Source of the DNA: Pontederia crassipes | Lineage: Eukaryota > Streptophyta > Magnoliopsida > Commelinales > Pontederiaceae | NCBI GenBank assembly: GCA_030549335.1 | Contig: CM060188.1 | Span: forward strand, 14,883,501 to 14,947,500 | Direction: 5' to 3' | Length of the DNA: 64,000 nucleotides | Shown: positions 49,480 to 62,644 of the stretch, in pieces | Numbering within the stretch: the stretch's first letter is position 1 | Layout of the letters: every line of letters starts with the position of its first letter | Translations under genes and position numbers: made by a program | The notes under the pieces: generated by a model | What the model was told of the DNA's origin: nothing | Seen by the model: only the letters and a program-made list of their open reading frames with translations | Databases searched by the model: none

Positions 49480-51600
49480 AAGATACAACCGGATTTATTG
49501 TCGGTGGAGAGATGCTCGGCCAATATATATATCGATGAAGGTGACGGCCGCAAATGGTCTCGGCCAATAATTGATGGATCTCGGCCGATAATGGAGAGTC
49601 TCGGCCGTAAAAGCTTGGCCGCAAAATTTTGTTGATGAAGATCTCAGTCGTGCAATCTCGGCCGTAAGAAACTGGCCGTAATGGTGAAACTTCGGTCGTA
49701 AGGAGTTGATTCGGCCGTAACGAATAGATGGTGGCGCTGGTGTTCGGCCGTAGAAGCTCGATCGTAAGGAGTGGCGGTGTGATTTCGGCCGTAAAGAGAA
49801 AAACTCGCCCGGAGTTTGGCCGTAACGCACAGGGTGTAAGGGAGCGGCGGTGCGCGGTGTTGAGACTTCGGCCGTAAGGGCTTTTAGTCATGAAGACTTC
49901 GGCCGTAAGAAACAGAATGGAACAGAGGTTCGGCCGTAATGCACAGGGGGCGTAAGGATCGGCGGTGAGACTCGGAACTTCGGCCGTAAGAGATGAAGAT
50001 CGGCCGTAAGAGTAAGAGCTTTGGAACTTCGGCCGTAAGGAACTGGCGCGGCGCTTTGGGCGTAAGGGAGCAGCGGTGACGGCGTCAGCTCTTCGGCCGT
50101 AAAACGAAGTCGGCGTGGAAGCTTGATCTTGTGTCCGAGATGAACATGACGTGTTAATTCATGCATCGCTCGGTCCACGTATCCGAAGAAATGATTAGTC
50201 GAGTTCCTCTCCGTGCACAAAAAGAAATATCGATTAGATGACTCCTTAAACTATTAATTAAAATGCCAATCAACTAACTAATTAAATAAAAATAATAATA
50301 ATAAAAAATTAACTTAATGTAAATTAGTAAAATTTTTGGTTGTGATTAAATATTCAATTCGTCACTGCAACAACCAAGTGTCAGAAAAAAAAATTAAATA
50401 AAATAAAAAATTAATATCTGATCAGAATGTGTGACATATAAATTTATCCAAAGGATTAACTTAGTTGTGATTAGATTTTCACTCAAGTCCTGCAACAACT
50501 AATTTTCAGTAGGAGAGATAAAAGAATAAATAAAAATATATACAAGAAGAAAGAAATTCAGATAATAGGTCACGAAAAATGAGTTTTTAACAAATAAAGT
50601 CTTTCGGCATGATAGAATTTGAAAATTCGTCATTAAAATTAATTTTCGAGAGGAACTTTTCAGAAATTCTTCAAACCAATACGAATACCAAATCTTAATA
50701 TCGACCAAAAGAATTTATGATGATGTAACAAATCGCACAAAATAAGTCCGAACTAATTTGCGGCCGTAAAGTTAATAATCAGACATAATCAAAAATTATT
50801 TTCAGAGAGGAAATAAGATTGATCGGTCGTAATACAGAAATAGATTTACGGCCAAAATTAGATTAGTAATTCGAAGCTCGTTCGGCCGTAAAAATATTGA
50901 AACAGTGTCAAAAGGATTCAACGTGAAGGCGTAAAAACTTGTTGGCTTATGGTCGAATCAACGTCGTAAAAATTAACTCCTCACATATAAAATCATAGGC
51001 GTAAAGAACTGAAGTTGACAACCTTGGTCGTAAAAACAGAACAGGGTTTCGGCCGAAATAAAAATCGGACGAAACGTCGACAAAATGACTCATTACGGCC
51101 GAGGAAGAGGATAATTCATATCGGCCGTAAAACAATGATAATTAAGTCGAACGTGATCGTTGATGGTCGAGAAAGAAAAATCATAAATAAATTGGCCGAA
51201 AAGGTCGTAATATGGCGTAAAAACAAATGTTCAGAAATTTTACGGTCGTAAAACCATGAGATCAATTCTCGGCCGTAAAAAAAAACACGAGATCATTCTC
51301 GGCCGGTAAAAAAAGATTAAATTGTCAATTAAGACGAGGTCACATCGGCCGAGATGATGTCAACACGAGGCCGTAAAGAAAAATAGGGTTTCGGCCGAAA
51401 TAAAAATTGAATCATTACGGCCGAAAGTGAATTAAGAAGATTCTCTACGGCCGTAAAACAACGAAATCAATTCCATGACGTAAAACAATGTTCGGATAAA
51501 AACATTACGGCCGTAAAAATTGAAAGTTTAGAACTCAGAAATCATTCATTGCGAGGCCGTAAAATTAATAAAGCCGACACATTAAATCTCGGTCGTAAAA
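49480..51600 (+). repeat. Interspersed CGGCCGTAA motif region
   Basis: More than 20 exact or near-exact CGGCCGTAA copies lie at irregular spacing, mostly on the plus strand, some as the full palindrome TTACGGCCGTAA. Frames on the minus strand (49451-50220) read through the motifs and have no domain. Confidence 0.85.
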
Positions 51601-51821
51601 TCATAAGTCGACAGTGTAATTCGGAAAATTCAATCGGCGTCGGATTTTAAACCGAAAGTAGACAAATAAAAAAATTATCGTAACCTTTATCTGCAAAAGA
51701 AAAAAAATGTTAGTTTATTCACAAAAATAATTAAAACAATTAATACATATGCACAGAGAATTATTTACAATTTATTTACATCTCCTAATAATTCATAAAA
51801 ATCATAAATTAATTAATAAAA

Positions 51822-51848
51822 TATTCCCCGGCAACGGCGTCAAAAACT
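51822..51848 (-). other. LARD primer-binding site region
   Basis: On the minus strand TTTTTGACGCCGTTGCCGGG follows the 5' LTR. This resembles the tRNA primer site of Tat/Athila-type gypsy elements (TGGCGCCGTTGCC), with one change. Confidence 0.8.
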
Positions 51849-53576
51849 TGATGCGATGTATTTGTAACAATAAAATTTGCTAGCAAGTGCACTAGTTGCT
51901 CAAGTAATATAGTAATAGGAGTAAGAGTGTCGAACCCACGAGGAATATTATTAATTCAATATCTGAATCTTTAAATTAATAAGAGAGGAAAAACATGGAT
52001 TTTGAAAATGAGTTTTATAAAATAAAATAAAGAAAATAAGATAAAGATAAGATAGTGGTGTTGAAGTTAGGCCTTAGGATGAAAATAGATCAGGATAAAT
52101 ATTTGAACCATAAAAGATAACTTTAATCTTTAAAGATGGATTAGAGTCTCCCTAAAGTAATCTAATATGATTAACTTGTGGTCTCCACGACTGGCATCCC
52201 TCAATCTAATCATATAGAACTATCTTAATTTAATAAGATTGAAGTCTCCACGACTGGTACCCCCAAAATCATATTAAAATTAAGATGCATTAAATTGGTT
52301 TCTCTAGACTATTAATCACTCCACAAACTGGTATAGATTAATAGACCACACAAACTTGATTCTCCACACACTAGTTATCAAATTTATGTCAATTATTAAT
52401 TCCAAATAAAATCAATTATAATTAGTATAATAAATTCTGAAATTAAACACTCCACAAACTGGTATAGCCTAATTCAGAAATTCAATTAACTAACATAAAA
52501 TCATTAAACACAATTAATAATTGATCAGAAAAGATTAAAACAAATAAAATGGGGTCCAAACATTTCCCTTCAATTAATAATCTCCTAAAATAATAATCCT
52601 AAAAACATGGAGTTCATCCTAAAAATTCTGGAGAGATAATAACAAAATAACAATAATAATCGAAAGAATTACACCCAAAATAGAAGTAGAGCTCTCGAAT
52701 TGGGCAGACAGTCGGACAGCCTCTCGGACTTGATCAGGGTCGCGATCAACCTCCAGCCGTCGCACCTCTCTCCTTTTGGTCGTAGCCTGCAGAGCTCACG
52801 ACTCGCCGTGGAAGAAACCTGAACTTCCGAGCACTCATTGAAACGATGGATTCTTCACGTATTTATAGGGTGCGGACGGCCTTCAATTTGATATCAGCCG
52901 TAACATCGTACGGTTGACTTTAAAATTATAAGATAAACTCGGCCAAAGATAAATCCTTTTTATCATTACGCCCAAAGATAAATATTTCTTATCTTTACAC
53001 CTTCATATATCTTGTTACGCCCAAAGATAAACTCGGCCAAAAGAATGATTTCATTGCCATTACCCCCTCCAAATCTCGGCCGTAAGGAATTATTTTATCT
53101 TTACTCCCAAAGAGATAAAATTCCTTTTACTCCCTCCAAATCTCGGCCGTAAGGAAGGAACTTATCCTGTTACGCCCAAAAGATAAAATCATTTATCTTT
53201 ACTCCTTCAAATCTTAGCCGTAACAAAGAATTAAATCTTGTTACGCCCTAGAAATCTCGGCCGTAACAACTTGGGTGTAAAGCCAAATTTCGGTCGTAAT
53301 GATGAATTCTTCATCCTAATCTCGGCCGTAATGATAAATTCTTTGAAATTTTGGCCGATATAGCACAATCCATTTTAATCTCGATTTTTTCTGTAAAATA
53401 ATTATCAAAATTTAGTTAATATATCCACAATTAAAATATTCAGAGAATTTAATAATTAAAATTGATAAATCCGGAATTACGATTAAAAGTGACTAAAAAT
53501 GATGCATGCCATGAACAAATTACAGAAAAGTTAACTAAAATAATAATCTAAAATATGTTATATTTTGCATGCATCA
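51849..53576 (-). repeat. LARD 5' LTR
   Basis: Nearly identical to the left LTR, with the same TATA box at 52860-52867. Being next to the primer site it is the 5' LTR. Confidence 0.95.
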
Positions 53577-54338
53577 CCATGTTAAGTGCTTATGGTGAAG
53601 GGTCGCTCCCTTAGTCATGGCTTGATCACACATAGGCTGCACAAGACTGTATTATTTTGCTCGGCATAAAATCCTAACAGTTAAAGGCACCTAAAGTCAC
53701 GTAGGTTAAGAAAAAGGTTCAAGAGTAAAGAGAATGTATGAATGGTATGAGTATGATGGTAAATGATGTAAGATTGTTAATTCAAAATGATAACTGAATC
53801 ATTTTCATGATTATAAGATTGTTACATGATCTCTATCTCTTTTATCCATTGATATCTCAAATCGAATGATCTTATGCTCTCTACCTGATCTTGACATAAG
53901 TGATTACTGATTCTGACTAATTCTATTTATTATTATGCATTGAGTACTATATTGATCCCCACTAGGCTGTATAGCTTACGGGAGGACCTCCTCCCCTATG
54001 TTGATTTTCACAGGACCAGGTCAGTGATGGTGTTGAGATCGTGTGCCGCGATCAGCTCGAGCAATAATAAAGCACATGAACTGAAAAAGTGCCTAATTAT
54101 CATTTTCTCTATTTTTTCGCATTTATGAACTTGGATGTAATCCAGATGTGATTTCTATTATGGAGACTTTGTAGTACTTTGAGACTTTCACTATTTTGAT
54201 ATCATATTTTCCTCTTTATTTCTATTGCTGACATGTCACTATTTTAAATGGAGCTTTAGTCAAAGTTATAGTTTTTCGTAGCGCCTTCAGAAAGATCTCG
54301 TCACGTGGCGTTGATCGATTTGAGGGCGTTACAGGCGA

Positions 54339-54376
54339 GCTCTTCCAAAGCTTGCAAGTGATCTTCGTATCTGTAC
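54339..54376 (+). pseudogene. R2R3-MYB gene fragment, second part
   Basis: After the second GGCGA the sequence reads GCTCTTCCAAAGCTTGCA, giving ALPKLA, which continues NDWR as in MYB R2 repeats (WRALPK.A). The next codons (SDLRIC) are only loosely like the LLRCGKSC segment and a stop follows. Confidence 0.75.
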
Positions 54377-54432
54377 TGAACTTTAACGTTATCTTGATGC
54401 AATTACATTGCATGTGTATTATAGTTGCATGA

Positions 54433-54461
54433 CTCTCTCTCTCTCTTTCTCTCTCTCTTAA
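54433..54461 (+). repeat. (CT)n microsatellite
   Basis: A CT run with one interruption. Confidence 0.9.
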
Positions 54462-54479
54462 GGTGATGTTTTTTTTTAC

Positions 54480-55255
54480 TTTTTACATATAGAAGCATTA
54501 CGCATATATATAATAAAAAAATAGTTTAATATGCATATTATTAGAAACAAATTTATTTGGATCAAATAATTAAAAATATTTTATTAATTAGTTATAATAT
54601 TTTTCATAGTATTATAGTATAATAAAATTATAAAAATTCATATTACTTAACTAAAATTGATGTAAATATTATAATTGTATTTATTGTATTATAATTATAA
54701 TTAAATAAAATTAATGTAAATTATTATGTATAATAGTATATTTTTTAATGTAAATTCTTATGAATAATAGTATATATATTATAATAGCAATTATTAATTA
54801 AAATTTTCAGTTGTTTTTAGAAAAAAAATATAAGTTATCTAATTTATATTATATTTGGATCCTAAGACATTCTTTACGTAAATTATAATATTAATAACAT
54901 AAAACCTTAATTGACATTAATATTAATATATTATGACATAACTTATTTTTTAATATAATTATTTCTTGTATATTAAAAATCATAATATTAATATAAATAT
55001 TTTCATAAAATAATATTTTATTAAATAAATATATAATATTATAATTACTATAATTTTATATCTCATAAAATAATAAATTATATTCTTAGTTCTTATTTTT
55101 TTTTATCTAAACACCTACTAAAACTTATCTATAAAATCAACTTTTTAAATTTCCATTGTTACATTTTTTATCCAAACACTAAACTTAAACTTTTCTCTCA
55201 AATCGATTAGTTCTAAAAAAACTAATGAGAACTAAAAGTTCTCATGCCAAACACA
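54480..55255 (-). repeat. Dispersed repeat R2, inverted copy c
   Basis: The reverse complement resembles 13410-13900 (for example GTTTGGATAAAAAATGTAAC and GATAAGTTTTAGTAGGTGTT). It is non-coding. Confidence 0.65.
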
Positions 55256-55528
55256 ACCAATTAATCCAAACCTCGCCCGGGTAGGCACGTGCATAACACA
55301 TTATTTTTTAATTGAACAAAATGTTGGTCCAGCTGGTCCAGCCTAGGTTGGACTGTCCTTCTCTCCTCATTTGTCGGATGAGCATCCAACGGATGAGGAA
55401 AAAATACGTGGTTCATCCATAATGGAGCGGTTCAGTCGAACTGAGGCGGTCTAATCCTCCCTTCCTGGTTCGATCGAGACGAGGTGGAGGACATGATTTC
55501 TTCTCCCCATTGCATTTGTTCTACCCTA
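55256..55528 (+). repeat. R1 tail, copy d
   Basis: Matches 2465-2655 and leads into MULE-2, with a 20-bp extra piece just before the TIR. Confidence 0.75.
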
Positions 55529-56666
55529 ACGCGTGCCCTAACTTCACCTGTCTCGCGTGGTGACCTTTTCCATGCTTCATCGAGATAAATCTGACCTCCC
55601 GCCGAGCTTCATCTTTCTAACTATGAGCTTGACGTCGGCTGAAACCTTTGCCTGACGAACCACGCACCTTTGCCTGACGGACATGACGCGGCTTCTTCTG
55701 CTCGACGCGACATGGCTGGAGAAAGACGATTGCAAAACCCCTTGTCCGTCGAAACATAATAGGTCGTGACTTCTTCTGTCCTAACTCAACGCAATGCGTC
55801 TAGAGAAGGATGGCTGCGGACCCCCTTCTTTGTCGAAAGGAACCTCATGCCTTCGCCTGACGCCCACCGATGTCCGTCGCGCTTCGTCGGAAAGAATCTA
55901 GGTGCTGCACCTACCCTTCGCCGCCGGAGGCAGATCATCGGCACGTGTGATTTTTGTATGTAATTAACATAACAGAGTTCAATTGTTTGTGATGTAATTA
56001 ATAGTTCGTAACTTCAATTGTTTGTGATGTAATTAACACGACACAATTCAATTGTATGAACTGGATGTTCAAAGATATATGAGAAAAGGATATAAAATGT
56101 CGTTATTTTTTGCTAAACTGAAGTTACCCAACATATTTGAGTGCATCTATTATGTTATCATATTTGTTAAAAACATTTTTTCTAACATATGTTAAGTTCA
56201 TATTGCCAAAACATATTAGTTTGCTTATATGTAATAATTAAGGGAATATATTAGATTGCCAAATCAAATTATGTTATGTATTATGAAAACATATTTGTGT
56301 GAAACAGATTATGTTGCTTGTATTGCAAAACTAATTAGTCTATTGTCGCACCTGTTAATATTATTTCTATCATATTTTCATTCTTCTTAGATAAATATTA
56401 TTTAATGGAGATGGGCCCAAAGATTAACGTGGAAAATGACAACTTGGAAGATGTTCAAAGAAAAGAAAATGATGTAATGTAGGATGATTATGTGAAATCC
56501 TATAAGTACCCAAGCCATATGTTGGAATGATATTCGACAATGACGATGAAGCTACAAGTATTAAAATATGTATGCTAAATTAGTTAGCTTTTCTATTAGG
56601 AAACAAGCTTTTCATAAGTCGAAAGTTACAGGTGAAGTTATAAATAAAACTTTTGTATGTTCTAAA
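55529..56666 (+). mobile_element. MULE-2, 5' part only
   Basis: Colinear with 5814-6940 of MULE-1, including the TIR and the first FAR1-region codons (MYAKLVSFSIRKQAFHKSKV, 56568 on). It is cut by a CACTA terminus at 56667. It lacks the CACTA-1 insertion, so it is the empty site for that event. Confidence 0.85.
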
Positions 56667-56833
56667 CACTACAAGAAAATTCGTTATTTTCGACGACCTG
56701 AACCATTGAAAATTTTGAATAATCCATCGGAAAGGAAAGTTTCAATGGATATTTCGATGGGAGAGAATCGTCGATAAAATGGCTCATCACAAATATTTTT
56801 CGACGACTCTATTACAACTGTCGGAAGTTCTCA
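56667..56833 (+). mobile_element. CACTA-4 stub
   Basis: Starts CACTACAAGAAAATTCG with CGACGACCTGAACC-type subterminal repeats. It breaks off at an LTR-like block, and no other CACTA end was found in the window. Confidence 0.7.
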
Positions 56834-58266
56834 TGTAATATCCCTAACTTAATTATGCATGATTAGATGTTTGAATGTGATGCTATATTATGTTATTGAT
56901 AAGCACTATGAATGTAATGATTAAACTTACACTTCAATGTCAACTATTGGAGTGAGAAAGCTATGAAAATCTACTTAAAGCATGAAGATGTGATTTTCGA
57001 AAAAGTGAAAATTTAGTAAATTAAAGTCCCGATAATTATTCTTATATATGAAAGAATTCTAAAAGTGATTTTTAACAATTTTTAGGAGGTGTGTGAGTTA
57101 GGTAAAATGTAGACACAAAATTAAAAATATGTGAAATCACGATTTTTGTTCTTCGGACAAAAATTTAGATTTCGATTCCTTGATTATTTATTTTTATAAA
57201 TATTTTATTTAAATTCAAATGGAGGTTTTCTTATTTATATGTAATGTCTTAAGTAAATGAATAAATAAATAAATAAATAGAAAATACAAAATAATTTACT
57301 AAGTCTATTTCTTATTTTATATGAATAGCAAAATCAAGATCACTCAATCTGTCAGAACAAAGAAATACTCTGAAAGTTAGGTTGAATCTTGATTTTTCTG
57401 TGAACAAATCACAATGAAATAAGATTTGAAGCTTTTATAGATTAAGATATTAATAATAAGGAAGTAAGCAAAATTGAAATGAACAAATTTGATTATCAAT
57501 TAAAGCAGATATAAATTTTATCTTATTATGTATACAATTTTTCTTAATAGTATGTCATCTCTTGTGATAAATAGTTACTTAATTTATAAGATTAAATACT
57601 TAAGGGTCAAGTACATTTGTAATTAATTATGTTCATGTGTGATAAGCTTGTATTCAAATCATAAGAGTAATGTGTTTCTTATTATTATTCTTATAGTAGA
57701 AGCGTAAAGTAGTGAAAAAGGAAAGAAAAACTTTTTATTAGCTCATATAGGTTAGTTGGTTTCTCCTACTCTATGAATTTATTTCTTTTGAATTTGGTAT
57801 GACATTTATTGTGATATGTAATAAATGCATATTTTGATAAGTTTATATGAAAAATATATATTGAATGACTGATCAATGATGGTTCATTGGAAGAGCTCAT
57901 GTGAAATGTTATGGATCGAGTTTATAAGATGCAATCCTATCCTGTTTGAATGAGTATCTAATATGATTCATCTTCTGATATTAGATATATGTTTTTTATG
58001 CGATGAATCATGCATCAACATCTGCTTATATTTACATATACGATGTTTGGAACTAAGTGCTATATCGCTGATCACGATTGGAGCCACCTCTAAAGTCCAA
58101 TTCATCATTATGTTCTCCAATAATGAAATGAGATAGGCTAGAGTTAAGTGCCATGCGGAGCTAGTGCCACATCGTGAGTAGTCGCGATGGGGGGCCACCT
58201 CTATAGTCCACCTATCGCTATATGATATGTTTTCCAAAAGGAATCAAATAGAATGGAGCTAAGTGT

Positions 58267-58711
58267 TGTTGCGAAATATCCTCGATAGTCGATATCAACT
58301 TAATACTGATGTCTGGGAGAAATCGATAAACAGATAGTGGAAGAGTAACAAGAAATCACACACAGAGAAAAACACACATATTTTACATGATTTGGAGATT
58401 GTCTCCTACGTCCACTGCCGTCATAGAGTTTCACTATATTTAGATATCTCAGATCGGATTACAAACATTACCCAGATCTTCACAATATATAGTGCATGAT
58501 CGCTACCAGATATGTGCCTTGGATAACAACCCATGGTAACTGCATATCTTATCTTGATTCTCCATAACTCCATATCTAACAAATAAGATAGTTATGATAT
58601 CCACCTCCTAGATTATGGTTACAAGGAAGTTATAATCTCTCATATTCTTCCTACCATATCTAACAACAAATTATTAAGCATAGAATGGGCTTCACCTAAC
58701 TAACTCCAACA
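58267..58711 (-). repeat. Copia 2 3' LTR
   Basis: 445 bp. The right partner is at 62645-63094. Confidence 0.88.
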
Positions 58712-58726
58712 ATCTTCCACTTGGAG
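58712..58726 (-). other. Copia 2 polypurine tract
   Basis: CCAAGTGGAAGAT directly before TGTTGGAGTT on the minus strand. Confidence 0.75.
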
Positions 58727-58965
58727 ATTGATTCTCTTGAAATTGAGTTGCACCTGCCTGTGCCCAAACTCTGGACGGTTTCTTCCTGCAACTAACTTTG
58801 GAGAGAAATTGACGTTGCGCAGAACCTAAATTTTTCAATGACCACCATCTTGGTCAACATGTCAGCTAAATTATCTAAACCTCGAATCTTCTCAAGCATC
58901 AATGTCTTCTCTTTCCGAAGATCTCTAATAAAATGGTACTTCAGTATGTGTTTTGTCCTAGCATG

Positions 58966-61900
58966 TTACACTGGATTCTTTGCCAAATGAATTATACTCT
59001 GACAATCATTGTATAGACTCAAACTCGGTTGCACCTTGTCCAGCTCTTCAAGGAATCCCTTCAGCCAAATCATCTCCTTACATGCCTCTGTTATAGCAAT
59101 GTACTTCGATTCGGTAGTAGAGAGAGCAACAATCTTCTGCAATTGAGACATCCAATTTATTGTCGTGCCAACTAAAGTGTACACATATCCGGTGGTGCTT
59201 CTGACAGTATCAATGTCACCACCTAAATATGCATCAACATAACCCTTCAGATCCAAATTACTTTTACTGAAACACAAGCACATACTTTTGGTTCCTTTCA
59301 AATACCGAAGGATCCATTTCACTACTTGCCAGTGTTGTTTCCCTAGATCTGACATGTATCTGCTCACAACTACTGCATGAGCGATGTCTGGTCTGGTGCT
59401 AACCATAGCATACATAAGACTGCATATTGCTAACGCATATGGAACCTTCTGCATGTGTGCACATTCCATATTTGTCTTGGGCGATTGCTCCTTTGAAAGC
59501 TTGAAGTGACATGCCAAGGATGTCTGCACTATCTTGGCATCTTGCATGGAAAACCTCTCCACCATCTTTTCAACATAGGCTTTTTGTGTCAACTTGAAGG
59601 TACATGCTTTCCTGTCCGAACAATTTCCATCCCAAGAATCTTCTTCATGACTTCCAAATCCTTCATCTCAAATACACTTGATAATTGTTTCTTGAGCCTT
59701 TTGATTTTCATCATATCTGAACTTGTGATGAGCATATCATCCATATACAATAGCAATATGATGTAGCAATTATTAAAATGTTTGATATAACAACAGTGAT
59801 CAGAAAAACACTTAGCATTTGACATACTAGTCATGAAGTTATCGAACTTCATATACCACTACCGAGGGGCCTACTTCAAACCATACAAGTTTTTAGTCAG
59901 ATTGCACACTATGTTTTCTTTATCAGGAACCTGAAAGCCTTCTGGTTGCTTCATATAAATATCATCCTCCAAATCACTATGGAGAAATGTTGTCTTTACA
60001 TCTAACTGCTTAAGATGTAAGTCCTTAGCTGCAACTCTTCTCAATACCAATCTAATAGTTGTTAATTTCACAATTGGTGCAAATACCTCAATATAGTCAA
60101 TACTTTCCTACTGTTCGAAGCCTTTCACATCCAGCCTTGCTTTATATCTTTTACCACCATCTGCCTCCTCTTTAATCCGTACAACCACTTGTTGTGCAAT
60201 GTCTTCTTTCCTTTAGGCAATTCCATTAGCACCAAAGTATTATTCTTGTACAACGAGTTCATCTCATCCTGTATTGCTAACTCCAAGGCTTCCGTGAAAC
60301 ATTTCGGATCACTAGCATCAGTTAGCAATATAAAATTCAAAGAAGGAGAATACCTCACAGGTGGTTTTATTTCCCGAGTAGATCTCCTGATGGGGGGTGG
60401 AGTACTCGGTCTAGCCTGTATCACCTCAGGCTCCTACTAAATAATATTCTCGGACCTGGCCACATCTTCATCTGAAATGCCCTCAAGTTCTACTTGAGTC
60501 TTGTCTTTTTCTCCTACATCACTAGATTCTGCAACACACTTATCTTTATACATGGTCTTTTCATGGAACACCACATTTTTTTTCCGAATAAATTTTCTAT
60601 TTTCATTATCTTAGAAACGATATTCAAATTCATCATAACCATAACCAATAAAGAAACATCTTCGAGACTTAGCATCTAACTTGTCCCTACATGCAGAATC
60701 AATATGCACATATGATAGGCAATCGAAAATCCTTAGATGAGAAAGATCTACCTCCTTACCACTCCAAATCTCCTATAGTAGTTTGTTCTCCAATGATACA
60801 GATGGTCCCGGTTGATCAGGTATGCCGATGTATTCACTACATCTGTCCAAAATGACTTCGGTAGACCTGCATGGATCCTCATGCTCCTGGCATGCTCATT
60901 CAGCGTCCTATTCATCCGTTCAGCAACTTCATTCTGCAGTGGCATCCTCGAAACTATCATCCTCATCCTGATGCAGTGTTCCTCGTAGAACTCCTTGAAC
61001 TCATGGTTCACATACTCACGGCCATTATCAGACCGCAAACACCTGATCTTGATGCTTGTTTCATTCTCTACTTGCGCCATCCATTTCTTGAAAGTAGAGA
61101 ATACATAAGATTTATTTTTCAGAAAATAAACATATACATTCTTGAAATAATCATCGATGAATATCACATAATACAGTGACCCGCCAAGGGATGGAACTGG
61201 AGATGGCCCCCACACATCTGTGTGCACAAGCTCCAACTTGCTACTCCTCGACATCCTTGGTACTTTGCTGAATGTGACTTTCTTCTGCTTTCCCAGCACA
61301 CAGTCTTCACAAAGTTCACCATCGACTAACTTCAGATGTGGTAGTCGACCCATCTTGTGCAGAACCTTCATCACATTTTCACTCATATATCCAAGTCTAC
61401 AATGTCAGACTTCAGACATATCATCCGATTCAACCGCTGCAATAATCTTCATGTTCGACGACTTATACAAAGTACCCAGCTTGCTGCCCCCATGCGATTA
61501 CCATAACTCATTTGGTGATCTTTCAAGTGTTACCTATAAATACCGTAGTGTAACTTTCTGTGTCAAGCTGTCCAATCGAGATCAGATTTCTCTTCAACTC
61601 CGGTATATATCGAACATTTTTCAGCTTCCAAGTTGTCCCATTATTAGTGACAATCTTCACGTTCCTTTTTCCCACAACATCCAAGGCTTTATCATCTGTC
61701 AGATAAACCTTGCCAAAGTTACTAGTAGTGTAATCTTTATGATATGAAGCTCCAGAATTCAGAATTCAGGATTCTGTCGGACTGTCAACACTCAAAACTA
61801 ATGCATCCGATACTTCTTCTGTAGCAGCATTCACTGACTCCTCATTGGTTTTCTTCTTGAGTGCTCTGCAATTCTTCTTTATGTGACCTTTCTTCCCGCA

Positions 61901-62598
61901 ATTTCAGCATGTGAATTAACCAAATCTCGACTGACTTCGTCGCCTTGTGTTTGATCTTTCTTGATTTTGTCATCGCTGTTGCATTCTTCCTCTGCCCTCT
62001 GCACTCAATGCCGAGCTTGAGACTTCTCCTGATTCTCTCCTACGAAAGTCTGCGCTTATAATCAGATTTCGATATCATCGAGCTTCAACTTCATTGAATC
62101 GAAAAAATTGATGACCGCCGTCACAGTTGCATCCCAACTTTTTGGTAAAGAGGACAATAATATTAAAGCCTTCACTTCATCATCAAAAGTGATACTTACT
62201 GAATTCAACTATGTAATGATAATGTTAAATTCATTGATGTGATTCGCGATTGAAGCTCCCTCAGACATCTTTAGGTTAAATCACCTTCTCATCAAATACA
62301 CTTTATTTGATGCAGACGGCTTCTCATACATGTTTAATAACGCCTTCATCAAACCCGCTGTGGTCTTCTCGTTCACGATGTTAAATGCTACGTTCCGCGC
62401 CAACATCAGCCTGATAACACCAAGCATCTATCGATCGAGGAGCGCCTAGTCCGCGTCACTCATCGTCTCCGGCCTTTCCCCAGAGAGAGGCCCGTTTAAT
62501 TTCTTCTGATACAGATAGTTGTCGAGCTGCATCTTCCAGAAGCCGAAGTCTCTACCATCGAACTTCTCGATCTTCACCTTCCCGTCATCTGTCGCCAT
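58966..62598 (-). pseudogene. Copia 2 gag-pol polyprotein remnant
   Basis: Gag starts at 62598 with MATDDGKVKIEKFDGRDFGF. The CCHC knuckle NCGKKGHIKKNC (about 61866-61908) has a stop in place of one residue. The protease/linker includes NVRYIPELKRNLISIGQL. Integrase (61386-60750) has LVHTDVWGPSPV, CLRSDNGREY and NEVAERMNRT, the D, D and E residues. RT includes LKQLDVKTTFLHSDLEDDIY, NLYGLK and LLLYMDDMLI (the catalytic YMDD). RNase H is 59592-58966 and has TTGYVYTLVGTTINW, TTESKYIAITEACKEMIW and YNDCQSIIHLAKNP. In-frame stops (for example in gag near 62450 and between RT segments) prevent a full polyprotein, though catalytic residues survive. Confidence 0.92.
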
Positions 62599-62628
62599 CG
62601 CTCCCACTACCCACGAACTCTTTCACCG

Positions 62629-62642
62629 AAGCTTTTATACTA
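62629..62642 (-). other. Degenerate copia 2 primer-binding site
   Basis: TAGTATAAAAGCTTC on the minus strand next to the 5' LTR looks like a mutated TGGTATCAGAGCTTC. Confidence 0.6.
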
Positions 62643-62644
62643 GT

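Larger units (their letters stand above)
46519..53576 (-). mobile_element. LARD-type gypsy LTR element, complete, 7.06 kb
   Basis: Two LTRs of 1729 and 1728 bp (46519-48247 and 51849-53576) begin TGATGCGATG and end GCATGCATCA. The 5-bp duplication CCATG is exact (46514-46518 and 53577-53581). A primer site next to the right LTR and a polypurine tract next to the left one show that it reads on the minus strand. The 3.6-kb interior has no gag or pol, only repeats, so it must be moved in trans. By eye the LTRs differ at about two dozen sites (about 1.4 percent), suggesting a fairly recent insertion. Confidence 0.95.
45314..54333 (+). mobile_element. Gypsy-type solo LTR, 1957 bp, split by the LARD
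   Basis: It runs from TGTAACACACG to GGGCGTTACA with the exact 5-bp duplication GGCGA (45309-45313 and 54334-54338). Its own parts are 45314-46518 and 53582-54333. A TATA box is present at 45452. There is no internal region or coding sequence, as expected after LTR-LTR recombination. Removing it rejoins the MYB codons for NDWR and ALPKLA. Confidence 0.9.

Noticed and set aside
49451-50220. Minus-strand frames of 110-146 codons in the LARD interior
   Set aside because: Codons track the CGGCCGTAA motif; no gag, protease or other domain was seen.
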